Below are positions 27,553 to 36,301 of a DNA stretch of 64,000 nucleotides, piece after piece; within the stretch, counting starts at the first letter, position 1, and the number at the start of each line of letters is the position of its first letter. The position numbers were made by a program, and so were the translations under genes. The notes beneath the pieces were generated by a model. It made no database searches, was not told where the DNA came from, and worked only from the letters and a program-made list of their open reading frames with translations. The DNA comes from Actinomadura craniellae (GTDB lineage Bacteria; Actinomycetota; Actinomycetes; Streptosporangiales; Streptosporangiaceae). Location of the stretch: positions 1 to 64,000 of the forward strand of contig NZ_QLYX01000001.1 of the NCBI RefSeq assembly GCF_003289645.1, in the 5' to 3' direction.

Positions 27553-28620
27553 GTGCCTGATCCGCTGGATTGGGGGAGGGTCGCCATCGCCGCCGTCGTG
27601 GTGGTGGCCGCCCTGTTGATCGGTTTCGTACTGCGCGCGGTGCTGCGCCGGCTGACGCATCGGGCGGCGGGCACCCGCTGGGCCTGGGACGACCTCATCG
27701 TCCGGCTGGTCCTCGACCTGGTCCTGGTGCTGACCGTCGCCGGGAGCACCTGGGCCGCCGTGCGGATCATCGAGTTCCAGCACGGGGTCCAGGACGTCAT
27801 CGCCCGGGTCCTGTGGTCCCTGGTCGTCCTGGCCGTTTCGCTGGCCGTCGCCCGGCTGGCCGCGGGCGTCGTCTCGTCGGTCACCCTGGCCCGGTCCGGG
27901 GTCGCCCAGTCGGTTTCCATCTTCGCCAACATCACCCGGACCGTGGTGATCGTCGTCGGTCTGCTGGTGTTGCTGCAGAGCCAGGGGGTGTCGGTCACCC
28001 CGCTGCTGACCGCGCTGGGCGTCGGTGGCCTGGCGGTCGCGCTGGCGCTCCAGGACACCCTGGCCAACCTCTTCGCCGGGGTGCACATCCTGGCCTCCAA
28101 GACGATCGAGCCCGGCGACTTCGTGCGGCTGAGCACCGGCCAGCAGGGCTACGTCGTCGACATCAACTGGCGCAAGACCACGATCCGCGAGTTGACGGAC
28201 AACCTGGTGATCATCCCGAACGCCAAGTTCGCGGACGCCATCCTCACCAACTACAACGTGCCCGCCCCGGACATGGGGCTGCTACTCCAGGCCAAGGTCG
28301 GCTACGGCAGCGACCTCGAGCAGGTGGAGCGGGTGACCATCGAGGTGGCGGAAGAGGTGATGCGCGAGGTGGAGGGAGGTGTGCCCGACCACGAGCCGCT
28401 GGTGCGCTTCCACACCTTCGGCGACTCCAGCATCGACTTCACGGTGATCCTGCGCACCCGCGAGTTCGAGGACCAGTTCCGGGTGCGGCACGAGTTCGTC
28501 AAGCGCCTGCACCTGCGTTACCGCCGCGAGGGGATCGACATTCCGCTGCCGGTGCGCAAGCTGGTCTTCGACGGCGACCCCGGTGACGTCCCCGGGATGG
28601 AACGTCTCGGCACGGGCTGA
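27553..28620 (+). CDS. Small-conductance mechanosensitive channel (MscS family)
   Basis: 355 residues. Three N-terminal membrane segments at about 8-33, 50-75 and 85-112 are followed by a pore helix region and the MscS signature GVGGLAVALALQDTLANLFAG, then the beta domain (FVRLSTGQQGYVVDINWRKT, VIIPNAKF) and C-terminal alpha/beta part. GTG 27553 has GAGG 6 bp upstream. It releases solutes under hypo-osmotic stress. Its stop abuts the convergent ankyrin gene with no gap. Confidence 0.93.
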   Translation: MPDPLDWGRVAIAAVVVVAALLIGFVLRAVLRRLTHRAAGTRWAWDDLIVRLVLDLVLVLTVAGSTWAAVRIIEFQHGVQDVIARVLWSLVVLAVSLAVARLAAGVVSSVTLARSGVAQSVSIFANITRTVVIVVGLLVLLQSQGVSVTPLLTALGVGGLAVALALQDTLANLFAGVHILASKTIEPGDFVRLSTGQQGYVVDINWRKTTIRELTDNLVIIPNAKFADAILTNYNVPAPDMGLLLQAKVGYGSDLEQVERVTIEVAEEVMREVEGGVPDHEPLVRFHTFGDSSIDFTVILRTREFEDQFRVRHEFVKRLHLRYRREGIDIPLPVRKLVFDGDPGDVPGMERLGTG

Positions 28621-29025
28621 TCAGTCGGCGGGGGCGTCGAACCAGGCGAGGAACTCGGTCTGGCCGAACATCCGGGCGGCGTCCACCGCCGACGGGTGGC
28701 CCGCCTGGGGGTCGGCCCCCGCCGCCAGCAGGGCCTTGACCACCTCGGGCTCCTTTTTGAAGACGGCCCCGGCGAGCGGGCGCTGCCCCCGGTCGTTGGG
28801 CCGGTCGGGGTCGGCGCCCAGGTCGATCAGCGCCTGAACGGTTTCGGCGTGCCCGTGGTAGGCCGCGAGCATCAGCAGCGTGTCGCCCGCATCGTTGCTG
28901 AGGTTGACCGGGACCCCGGCCCGGACGTAGGCGGAGAGCCGTTCGGTCTCGCCCGCTCGTGCCAGTGCGAACATCCTGGTCGCGAAATCCACCAGCTCCG
29001 AGTCGATCTCCTCCATGGATTCCAC
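28621..29025 (-). CDS. Ankyrin-repeat protein
   Basis: 134 residues. About three ankyrin repeats are visible: DAGDTLLMLAAYHGHAETVQ, NDRGQRPLAGAVFKKEPEVV and a final degenerate one. I take GTG 29025 because GGGAG is 8 bp away; ATG 29016 (MEEIDSEL) is an alternative. No signal peptide, so cytoplasmic. It lies 22 bp after the anti-sigma-type ATPase and may be cotranscribed; it would act as a protein-binding adaptor. Confidence 0.85.
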   Translation of the reverse strand: MESMEEIDSELVDFATRMFALARAGETERLSAYVRAGVPVNLSNDAGDTLLMLAAYHGHAETVQALIDLGADPDRPNDRGQRPLAGAVFKKEPEVVKALLAAGADPQAGHPSAVDAARMFGQTEFLAWFDAPAD

Positions 29026-29047
29026 GGTAGTTGCTCCCGCGGCGGGG

Positions 29048-29482
29048 TCAGCCCGCGAGCAGGTGCCCGGGGGTGTCCTCGGCGAACCGCAGGCATTTTT
29101 CCAGTCGCACGATCGCGCCGTGGTCCTGCTGGACGGTGAATCGGACGTCATCGGCGAGCGCCTTCATGATCAGCAGACCTCGGCCGTTCTCGGAAGTGGG
29201 GGCGGGGGGCGTCCCGTCGGTGCGGCCGGGGTCGAAGCCGCCGCCGGTGTCGAGGACCTTGATGACGCAGCGTTCGTCGACGATGTCGACCTGAACGGTG
29301 TATTCGTCGCTTTCCCGCGCGTGCTTGATCACATTGGTGCACGCCTCGGTGAGCATCAGCTGGATGTCGGTACGGGAGTGTGTGTCCGCGCCGAGCACCG
29401 CCAGTGCGGCGTCCATCAGTCGCCGGATGACGGGCACGCTCGCGGCGTCTCTCGGTAGGCGCAGCGCAAGCTGGATGTCCAC
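29048..29482 (-). CDS. Anti-sigma/serine-kinase-type ATP-binding protein (HATPase_c_2)
   Basis: 144 residues. Fold signatures: LTEACTNVIKHA (N-box), VLDTGGGFDP (G1) and NGRGLLIMKALADDV (G2), as in RsbW/SpoIIAB-like proteins. GTG 29482 (VDIQLALRLPRD) follows GAGGA closely and AGGAGG at 14 bp. It probably binds or phosphorylates an anti-anti-sigma factor; no such partner is adjacent. Confidence 0.88.
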   Translation of the reverse strand: MDIQLALRLPRDAASVPVIRRLMDAALAVLGADTHSRTDIQLMLTEACTNVIKHARESDEYTVQVDIVDERCVIKVLDTGGGFDPGRTDGTPPAPTSENGRGLLIMKALADDVRFTVQQDHGAIVRLEKCLRFAEDTPGHLLAG

Positions 29483-29662
29483 GATTCCTCGTTTCCTCCT
29501 GTCCGGTTCACTCTCATGAGCTGCCCGATCAAGGAGGGTCAAACCAGCCGTACCGGACGGACTAGTTCAATCAAGGCGGTTATCGGCGGTGACCAGGGCG
29601 TACGCGCGGTGAAGATCACGGAGATGGTGCTCATCTTTCACCGCCGCCCCCGGAGCGAAGGC

Positions 29663-30136
29663 TCACGCCGGATCTCTGGAGGGCTCCCTCAGGTCGGCGG
29701 GGCGGATGGGCCACCGGCCGGGAAGCGGGGCGGCCATCCGGTACAGCCGGTCCCGTGGGTCGCTCGCGACCCCGCAGGACCACTGCCGGGCGGCGGCGGC
29801 GTTCTCGGTCTGGACCTTGATCGCGACACTGGCCAGCGTGAGCACCAGCGTCACGTCGGACTCGCTGTCCAGATGGACGGTCACCCAGGCCCCGCCGGGA
29901 CTCACCACGGCCCGGCCGGAGTCCTCCAGCGCGTCTCGTAACCGCGTGACGATCTCCGGGACGAGGCGCAGCTCGGCCTCGTCCCCGGAGTGGAGGTGCA
30001 CGATTTGTTGCGTTCCAAAGATGAGCCCGCGGCCGACCCCGCACTCGGCCCCGGTCACCCGTATGCCGGGCCAGGCGATCATCTTCGTGATCACCTGATT
30101 GGCCAGCGAGGTCCCGGTTCTGCCGTAACCGCTCAC
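29663..30136 (-). CDS. DUF5519 (luciferase-like) family protein
   Basis: 157 residues. The core WPGIRVTGAECGVGRGLIFG, QQIVHLHSG, then SGRAVVSPGGAWVTVHLDS matches the small DUF5519/luciferase domain pattern (W-P-G, H-x-H, G-W-V-T). No catalytic role is established. GTG 30136 is chosen by frame; ribosome-site evidence is weak. Confidence 0.65.
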   Translation of the reverse strand: MSGYGRTGTSLANQVITKMIAWPGIRVTGAECGVGRGLIFGTQQIVHLHSGDEAELRLVPEIVTRLRDALEDSGRAVVSPGGAWVTVHLDSESDVTLVLTLASVAIKVQTENAAAARQWSCGVASDPRDRLYRMAAPLPGRWPIRPADLREPSRDPA

Positions 30137-30248
30137 CCGCTCATGGTCGCGTTGGCAACGAGGTTACGGAACCACTCGAAGTGAAATCGTTATCTGAATG
30201 GACATAAGCCGGACACCTCCCATTCCGCGCCGGTGTCCGGCTGCGGCG

Positions 30249-30866
30249 TCAGCCGGAAGTCGCCGCCAGATGGTCGGTCTGGACCGCCTTGTGCACCGCC
30301 GGGACGGCTGGACCGCTCCGCGCGGTCAGCTCGGCGATGCGGCGGCGGTGCCGGCGCCGGTCGGCGCGCGGCAGCACGGTGCGCAGCCCGCCCGCGGCGG
30401 CCAGCGCCACCGTGGCGGCGTCGTAGCTGTGCACGCGCGCCACCGGCCGGCCGTGCAGCGCCGACGAGGCGCCGCCCCACAGGTTCTTCACCACCCGCGG
30501 GTCGCGCACGGTGACCCGGTGGCAGGGAAAGATCCCGAACCTGCGCCGGAACTCCACCCGGATCCAGCCACCGGCCGCCAGCTCGGCGCGGACGGTCGCG
30601 ACCATCTTCCGGTTGTCCTTGCGGACCCAGTACTGCCAGGAACGGGCCCGCGACCCGGCGATCTGCCCGCGGATCCCGTAGGGGTCGTCGCCGTCGGTCG
30701 CCGCCTGGGGGCGCTTGTCGCCGGTCAGCCGACCGTCCAGGTACAGCTCGGTCAGCGCGGCTCCGCGCAGGATGTAGCCGAGCCGGTCGCGGGCTGTCAT
30801 GCGCTGCTTGTTGAGGTCGTAGGCCAGCAGGAAGAGCCGGCCGGGCAGGGAGTCGGGCGGTTTCAT
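30249..30866 (-). CDS. GPP34 (GOLPH3/Vps74-like) family protein
   Basis: 205 residues. LPGRLFLLAYDLNKQR, YILRGAALTELYLDGRLTGD and later WGGAS / AATVALAAAGGLRTVL follow the all-helical GPP34 fold, which in eukaryotes binds phosphatidylinositol-4-phosphate on membranes. ATG 30866 overlaps the RHH stop by ATGA. With the SPFH protein upstream in the same operon, a membrane-associated role is likely (inference). Confidence 0.85.
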   Translation of the reverse strand: MKPPDSLPGRLFLLAYDLNKQRMTARDRLGYILRGAALTELYLDGRLTGDKRPQAATDGDDPYGIRGQIAGSRARSWQYWVRKDNRKMVATVRAELAAGGWIRVEFRRRFGIFPCHRVTVRDPRVVKNLWGGASSALHGRPVARVHSYDAATVALAAAGGLRTVLPRADRRRHRRRIAELTARSGPAVPAVHKAVQTDHLAATSG

Positions 30867-31111
30867 GGCGAGGGGTGCTCCTTGTCGGGGTCTGCGTGGT
30901 CCGGAGAGGTCTGCTCGGCCCGGCGGGGCCGGCCGGGCCGGCGCATCCGCCCGACGTCGCCGGGCAGCCGTCCCGCGTCGGCCAGCGCCCGGCGGAGGAC
31001 GAACTCGATCTGCGCGTTGGTGCTGCGCAGCTCGTCGCCCGCCCACCGGGCGAGCGCGTCATGCACCGCCGGGTCGAGCCGGAGCAGGATCTTCTTGCGT
31101 TCGGTGGCCAC
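30863..31111 (-). CDS. Arc/ribbon-helix-helix-type DNA-binding protein
   Basis: 82 residues. RKKILLRLDPAVHDALARWA gives the beta strand and first helix, and STNAQIEFVLRRALADAG the second helix of an RHH fold; the tail is charged. It sits 3 bp after the SPFH gene and overlaps GPP34 by 4 bp. It probably represses its own operon through the palindrome at 32044-32059 (inference). Confidence 0.85.
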   Translation of the reverse strand: MATERKKILLRLDPAVHDALARWAGDELRSTNAQIEFVLRRALADAGRLPGDVGRMRRPGRPRRAEQTSPDHADPDKEHPSP

Positions 31112-31114
31112 GGT

Positions 31115-32011
31115 TCACTGGTAGAGAGAGCCGGTGTTGACCACGGGCTGGGCGTCACGGTCACCGCACAGCACGACCAGCAGGTTGCTCACCATGGTGG
31201 CCTTGCGCTCCTCGTCGAGGTCGACGACCTCGTGCTCGGTGAGCCGGGCCAGGGCCGCCTCGACCATGCCGACGGCGCCCTCGACGATCCGGCTGCGCGC
31301 GGCCACCACGGCACCCGCCTGCTGGCGGCGCAGCATGGCCTGGGCGATCTCCGGCGCGTACGCCAGCCGGGTGAGCCGCGACTCGATGATCTGCACGCCC
31401 GCCGAGGCGACCCGGGCCATGATCTCTTCCGAGAGCTGGGCGGTGATCTCGTCGGCGTTCTCGCGCAGGGAGGTCCGGTCGTCGGCGTCGTAGGGGAAGC
31501 TGCCGGCGATGTGCCGGACGGCGGCCTCGGTCTGGAAGGCCACGAACTCCACGAAGTCGTCGACCCCGAACTTGGCCCGGGCGGTGTCCTTCACCTGCCA
31601 CACCACCACCGCGGAGATCTCGATGGGGTTGCCGTCGAGGTCGTTGACCTTGGCGATGCCGGTCTCGTGGTTGCGGATCCGGGTGGAGACCCTGGCGCGG
31701 GTGGAGATCGGGTTCACCCAGCGCAGCCCGTCCGTGCGGAGCGTGCCGGAGTAGCGGCCGAGCACCTGGAGCACCCGGGCCTCGCCGGGCGCCACCGGGG
31801 TCAGCCCGCAGGCCACCACCAGGGCGGCCAGCAGCAGCAGGACGCCCAGCCCGGCGATGATCCAGCCCGCCGGGCTGAGCTGCGCGATGCCGAAGATGGT
31901 CATCGCTGTGGCGATCAGCGCCGCCAGTGCGGTCAGGGCGAGGACGGGCCAGCCGTTGCGGTCGCGGGCGGGGCGCTCGGAGATCGGGGGGGTCGGCATG
32001 TCGATGGTCAT
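31115..32011 (-). CDS. SPFH/Band 7 (stomatin-like) membrane protein
   Basis: 298 residues. Two adjacent hydrophobic helices (about 22-68), then the SPFH domain: [53 protein letters not shown] and [17 protein letters not shown] 32011 follows a strong AGGAGG. It is the first gene of the SPFH-RHH-GPP34 operon. Such proteins scaffold membrane microdomains. Confidence 0.93.
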   Translation of the reverse strand: MTIDMPTPPISERPARDRNGWPVLALTALAALIATAMTIFGIAQLSPAGWIIAGLGVLLLLAALVVACGLTPVAPGEARVLQVLGRYSGTLRTDGLRWVNPISTRARVSTRIRNHETGIAKVNDLDGNPIEISAVVVWQVKDTARAKFGVDDFVEFVAFQTEAAVRHIAGSFPYDADDRTSLRENADEITAQLSEEIMARVASAGVQIIESRLTRLAYAPEIAQAMLRRQQAGAVVAARSRIVEGAVGMVEAALARLTEHEVVDLDEERKATMVSNLLVVLCGDRDAQPVVNTGSLYQ

Positions 32012-32043
32012 GGGGTCCTCCTCAGGTCTATCTCAAATCTAGC

Positions 32044-32059
32044 AAAGTGATATCACTTT
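32044..32059. promoter_or_regulatory. Perfect 16-bp palindrome, operator of the SPFH operon
   Basis: AAAGTGATATCACTTT is fully self-complementary and flanked by CTAG on both sides (32039-32042 and 32062-32065). It lies 32 bp upstream of the SPFH start, in an A+T-rich patch where the promoter should be. The RHH protein of the operon is the obvious candidate ligand. Confidence 0.7.
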
Positions 32060-32076
32060 TACTAGTCGCGAAAACA

Positions 32077-32115
32077 CCGGAGCGGCCGGCACCGCATCGG
32101 TGCCGGCCGCTCCGG
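32077..32115 (-). terminator. 18-bp perfect hairpin terminator of the AAA+ gene
   Basis: The arm at 32077-32094 (CCGGAGCGGCCGGCACCG) is exactly complementary to 32098-32115, with a CAT loop. In the leftward direction it starts 17 bp after the AAA+ stop and is followed by TGTTTT, so it fits an intrinsic terminator insulating the SPFH promoter. Confidence 0.85.
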
Positions 32116-32132
32116 GGGCCTCGGGCGCACGG

Positions 32133-35100
32133 TCAGAGATACAGGCCCACCCGCTCCTCGCCCTTGGGCAGCGGGGGCAGGTCGGCGGCGCGCAGGGTCA
32201 GGATCTCGGCGTCCGCCGGCCGCGGCCCGGCGGTGATCCGCTGCGCCTGCCGGGCGATGGTCTCGTCGAGGACGTTGCGCATCAACCGGCCGTTGCCGAA
32301 CGTGGGGCCGCGCTCGGCGCCCGCCAGCCGGAGCAGCAGCGCGTCCCGGAAACCGGGCTCCAGCGTGAACCCGTCCCGCTCGGCCAGGTGCTCCAGGATG
32401 GCCGCCAGTTCCTCGTCGGTGTAGTCGGCGAACCGGATCGTCCGGGGGAACCGGGAGGCCAGGCCGGTGTTGGCGGTCAGGAACCGCTTCATCTCGGCCT
32501 CGTAGCCCGCCACGATCACCATCAGGTCGCTCCGGTGGTCCTCCATCAGCTTGATCAGCGTGGCCAGCGCCTCCTGCCCGTAGTCCTCGCCGAGCGGGCT
32601 GTGCAGCGCGTACGCCTCGTCGATGAACAGCACCCCGCCCAGCGCCCGGTCGACGGCGGCCTCCACCTTCGGCGCGGTCTGGCCGATGTACTCGCCGATC
32701 AGGTCGGCCCGGCCCACCTCCACGAGATGGCCGGACGACAGCAGGCCCAACTCGGCGTACACCCCGGCGATCAACCGGGCCACCACCGTCTTGCCGGTGC
32801 CCGGGCTGCCGGTGAACACCATGTGCCGGGTCGGCATGGCGAGCGTCAGGCCGGCGTCGCGCCGCAGTTCCGCGCTGCGCGCCTCGGCCACCAGGCGGTG
32901 CACCTCGCTCTTGACCTCGGCCATGCCGACCATGGCGTCCAGCGTGCCCATCGGGTCGTCCTGCGGCCGGTTCCGGATCCGTCCGGTGATGGTGTCGGGG
33001 AAGTCCTCGGGCCGCACCTCGCCGACCGCGCCGGTCCCGCCCACCACCCGCGGGGCCTGCAGGGCGATCGCCCGGTCGAGCAGGTTGCGCATCAGCCGCG
33101 CGTTGCCGAACGCCCGGCCGCGCGGCGCCCGCCGCAGCAGTTCGCGGACCTTCTCCTCGACCCCGTCGGTCAGTACCACGTCGGCCTCGGCCGCCTGGGC
33201 GCGCAGGATCTGCACGAGCTGGTCGTCGGTGTAGTCGGCGAACCGCAGCGACACCGGGAACCGGGAGGCCAGCCCCGAGTCGGCCGACAGCAGCCGCTGC
33301 ATCTCCCGCTCGTAGCCCGCCACGATCACCACGAGGTCGTCGCGGTGCCGCTCCATCTGGGTGAGCAGCTCGCTGATCACCTCGCGGCCGTAGTCCTCGT
33401 TGGCCCCCTGCATCAGGGTGTACGCCTCGTCGACGAACAGCACCCCGCCCAGCGCCTGGTCGACCACCCGCCGGGTCTTGTCGGCGCTCTCCCCGGTGTA
33501 GGAGCCGATCAGCTGCGACCGCGAGACCTCCACCAGGTGCCCGGACGACAGCACGCCCAGGGTCTGGTAGATCCGGGCCAGCAGCCGGGCCACCACGGTC
33601 TTCCCGGTGCCGGGGTTGCCGGTGAACACCATGTGCCGGACCGGGGCGGCGGTGCGCAGCCCGGCCTCCTGGCGCATCCGCGCGGCCCGGGCGCCGGCGA
33701 CCAGCAGGTCGACCTCGTTCTTGACCTCGGCCAGGCCGACCAGGGTGGCGAGTTCGGCGCGGGGATCGGCCGCGCCGCCCTCCGGGTCGAACCGTTCGGG
33801 GAGGTCGGCGGCGGTGACCACCACCTCCGCCCCCTCCTTGGCACGTTCGCGGACCGCGGGGACGACCAGCTCGGCCAGCCGCTGGGCCAGCCGGGCGTTG
33901 CGCAGGTTGCGGATCGGGGCGGTGGACACCAGGATCCCGCCCGCCGCGGCGGCGGCGTCGTCCGTGGCCCGCGCGCCGCGCTCGGCGACCGCGCGGCGGA
34001 ACAGCTCGGCGTGCCCGTCCGCGTCGAACGGCCGGGCCCGGGCGATCTGGAAGCGCTGCATCATGGCGGGGTTCACCCGGCGGATCAGGGTCTCCGCGCC
34101 CTCCTCGCCGAGCGCGACCACGTGCAGGTTGTCGAGGACGTCGAGCATCCGGTGCAGTTCCTCGATCACCGGCTCGCCGACCACCGGGTCCCGGGCCACG
34201 TTGTCGAGCCCGTCCAGGACGAGCAGCGCGGCGTCGTCGCACTCCATGGCCGAGGAGAAGACCTGGTTGATCGCGCCGGGGACGCCCTTGCCGATGAACA
34301 TCTGTTCCGACAGCCAGGTGGGCCGGCCGGTGTAGCCCCGGCTCGCCAGCAGCTTGGCGACCTCCTGGGCGGCGTCGCGCTTGCCGGTGCCGTCCGGTCC
34401 GGTGATCAGCAGCCGGACCGGCCCGGTGCCGTACGCGATCCGGCGGACGGCCTCGACCACCTCGGGCTGCCCGATCAGCCGCTCGCCGGGGCCGCCGAGC
34501 AGGGACCCGTCCGCGCTGGGCCCGGCCAGCCGGCGGACCAGCGGGTTGACCACCCGGCGGTGTGGCTGGGCCAGCCGGCGCAGGTCGTCCTGGAAGGCCA
34601 CGATCGGCAGCCAGAAGGAGTCGGGCGCGCGCAGCTCGCCGGGGAAGCTGCTCACCGCCGAGGTGAACCGCAGCGCCATGTCCATCCAGGCCCGGCAGGT
34701 GTCGGCCTCGCCGGCGAGCAGCCCGCGCGCCAGCCAGGCCCGGATCCCGTTGGACCAGGTGCCGCCCTGGAAGTCGGCGGCCTCGTCGTGGTAGATCCGG
34801 TGGATCTCGCGGTACCGGTTGGAGTCGAACACCAGGCCCAGCTCGCTGGGCAGCGAGCTCACCTCGGCCTGGAGCACCAGGCGGGCCAGCGAGGTCTCCA
34901 GCGAGTTGCCGGTCGGTACCGCCCGCTCCAGCCGCTCCTGGGACGCGATCAGGCCCGCGCAGATCCAGTCGAGCAGGCCGACCGGGCCGGCGAACTCGGG
35001 GATCGCCGCCAGCGTCTCGTCGTCGGCGTTCCGGGCCCAGTCGTCGGGGAGCGCCGTGGCGTCGGCGGTCAGGTCGAACTTGTGCTGCGCGGCGTCGGCG

Positions 35101-35624
35101 GCGCGCCGCTCGTGCAGCCGCAGCAGTGCCTGGCGGCGCGGCTCGAAGGGTTCCAGCCCCTCGAAGACCGCCAGGCAGTCGCGGGCCAGGAGCAGCGCGT
35201 CCTCCCGTTCGAGGCTTTCGAGACCGCCGAGCCGCTGGAACGGCGGGCGCCAGGGGGTGGTGTAGACGCCCCATCCCGTCGGGCTGCGGTTGGGCGATCG
35301 CTTCTTGGACATGAAGGTGCCGAACAGCTCGACGCTGAGGTGGCTGCGTGAGCCGGTGACCAGGGCGGCCGGGCCGAACAGGAACTCCATCACCGACAGC
35401 AGCTCGGACAGGACGGGGGAGTTGCCCATCTCCCACATGGAGTTCTCGTCGGGTTGCACGAGCTCCTGGGCGCGCGGCTCGTTCACCAGCGCCTCGATGC
35501 GCCCGGCGATCTCTTCCAGCCGGCCGTCGGGTACCCGCCACGGGGGCGCTTCGGTGTAGGCGTCGATCACCGGCTCGTCGCTGAGCAACGGCTTCAGGTG
35601 CTCCGGCAACCGCAGCTCGCCCAC
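32133..35624 (-). CDS. Large triple AAA+ ATPase with tandem CbbX/SpoVK-like modules
   Basis: 1163 residues. An unassigned N-terminal region (about 1-385) is followed by three AAA+ modules. The first has GPDGTGKRD near 408 with a weak Walker B (LLVLDGLDN) and may be degenerate. The second and third have GNPGTGKT (about 671) and GSPGTGKT (about 941), VLFVDEAYT/VLFIDEAYA and SRFP arginine regions, and resemble each other closely. The start is GTG 35624 with GGGGG 7 bp upstream; the open frame continues but the earlier part is not coding-like. No ESX genes are nearby, so EccA is unlikely; a remodelling ATPase of unknown target is the safe call. Confidence 0.88.
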   Translation of the reverse strand: MGELRLPEHLKPLLSDEPVIDAYTEAPPWRVPDGRLEEIAGRIEALVNEPRAQELVQPDENSMWEMGNSPVLSELLSVMEFLFGPAALVTGSRSHLSVELFGTFMSKKRSPNRSPTGWGVYTTPWRPPFQRLGGLESLEREDALLLARDCLAVFEGLEPFEPRRQALLRLHERRAADAAQHKFDLTADATALPDDWARNADDETLAAIPEFAGPVGLLDWICAGLIASQERLERAVPTGNSLETSLARLVLQAEVSSLPSELGLVFDSNRYREIHRIYHDEAADFQGGTWSNGIRAWLARGLLAGEADTCRAWMDMALRFTSAVSSFPGELRAPDSFWLPIVAFQDDLRRLAQPHRRVVNPLVRRLAGPSADGSLLGGPGERLIGQPEVVEAVRRIAYGTGPVRLLITGPDGTGKRDAAQEVAKLLASRGYTGRPTWLSEQMFIGKGVPGAINQVFSSAMECDDAALLVLDGLDNVARDPVVGEPVIEELHRMLDVLDNLHVVALGEEGAETLIRRVNPAMMQRFQIARARPFDADGHAELFRRAVAERGARATDDAAAAAGGILVSTAPIRNLRNARLAQRLAELVVPAVRERAKEGAEVVVTAADLPERFDPEGGAADPRAELATLVGLAEVKNEVDLLVAGARAARMRQEAGLRTAAPVRHMVFTGNPGTGKTVVARLLARIYQTLGVLSSGHLVEVSRSQLIGSYTGESADKTRRVVDQALGGVLFVDEAYTLMQGANEDYGREVISELLTQMERHRDDLVVIVAGYEREMQRLLSADSGLASRFPVSLRFADYTDDQLVQILRAQAAEADVVLTDGVEEKVRELLRRAPRGRAFGNARLMRNLLDRAIALQAPRVVGGTGAVGEVRPEDFPDTITGRIRNRPQDDPMGTLDAMVGMAEVKSEVHRLVAEARSAELRRDAGLTLAMPTRHMVFTGSPGTGKTVVARLIAGVYAELGLLSSGHLVEVGRADLIGEYIGQTAPKVEAAVDRALGGVLFIDEAYALHSPLGEDYGQEALATLIKLMEDHRSDLMVIVAGYEAEMKRFLTANTGLASRFPRTIRFADYTDEELAAILEHLAERDGFTLEPGFRDALLLRLAGAERGPTFGNGRLMRNVLDETIARQAQRITAGPRPADAEILTLRAADLPPLPKGEERVGLYL

Positions 35625-36016
35625 GGCAAACCCCCATCTCAGGTCGAATAGGGATAACAGCCTACGGATTGTGACGACGTGCCGGAGCCAGATGCGGCAT
35701 CGGACCTTCCGGAAGCCCGCTTCCGGCCGGACCCGGCCGCGCATCCGGGACGGACGGGACCCGCGAGCGGTCTGGCGTTTCGTGATAAAGCAGATATTTC
35801 TGGAACGTTCTTTCGCTGGAAATGGCGGTGATGCCCCCGGTGGGAGGTTTCGGAAAATGGCGCGGTCCAAAGAATTTACCGGGCGGTAGTTGGGCTATCT
35901 TTAACTGCTCGGATATATGGATGACACACGGCGATGGCCCAATACGGGGAGAGCCGCGTCCGCTTTCCGGTGACCACCGGCCGGACGGGACGGCTGAACT
36001 CGAATGGAGGGCTCGC
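35625..36016. other. 392-bp divergent intergenic region
   Basis: It lies between the AAA+ gene and the small rightward gene. It is A+T-rich at about 35775-35930, with a TGGAACGTTC element near 35800 and a possible rightward promoter around 35890-35920. No gene is supported. Confidence 0.4.
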
Positions 36017-36301
36017 ATGCGCAAGGAGACGTTCCGCTACACCTTCGACGTGCTGGCGGCGTTCCCCCGGGCTCGGGCGCATGCCCGCGGCTCGGGGTGG
36101 ATCACCTATCTCGCCGAGCGCGACGGGATGCCGTACATGATCGTCGATTCGAGGATGCTCGCCGACCGCTACGAGGAGGGGGATCCGATCCTCGACAACA
36201 TGGTCACGGTCATCTCGTTCGAGGACGAGATCGAGCGCGACGACTACCTCGCCGAGCACGAGCGCCGGGCCGAGCGGTACCGCGAGACCGTCAGCTTCTA
36301 G
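36017..36301 (+). CDS. Hypothetical small acidic protein
   Basis: 94 residues. RYTFDVLAAFPRARAHARGS, then ITYLAERDGMPYMIVDSRML and a charged helical C-terminus (FEDEIERDDYLAEHERRAER). ATG 36017 has GGAGG 6 bp upstream. I recognise no family. The stop overlaps that of the convergent methyltransferase by 4 bp. Confidence 0.7.
   Translation: MRKETFRYTFDVLAAFPRARAHARGSGWITYLAERDGMPYMIVDSRMLADRYEEGDPILDNMVTVISFEDEIERDDYLAEHERRAERYRETVSF

Noticed and set aside
27537-27560. Seven-codon ORF with a good ribosome site before mscS
   Set aside because: Could be a leader peptide, but it is too short to support and ends just inside the mscS start region.
30249-31111. Toxin-antitoxin pair (RHH protein plus downstream gene)
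   Set aside because: The downstream gene is a GPP34-family protein, not a known toxin, and the SPFH gene is in the same operon.
32100-35351. 1083-codon open frame on the plus strand
   Set aside because: Antisense shadow of the triple AAA+ gene, whose P-loops and Walker B motifs are all in the other strand.
32133-35624. Type VII secretion ATPase EccA
   Set aside because: The CbbX-like modules are similar, but there are three modules and no ESX gene nearby.
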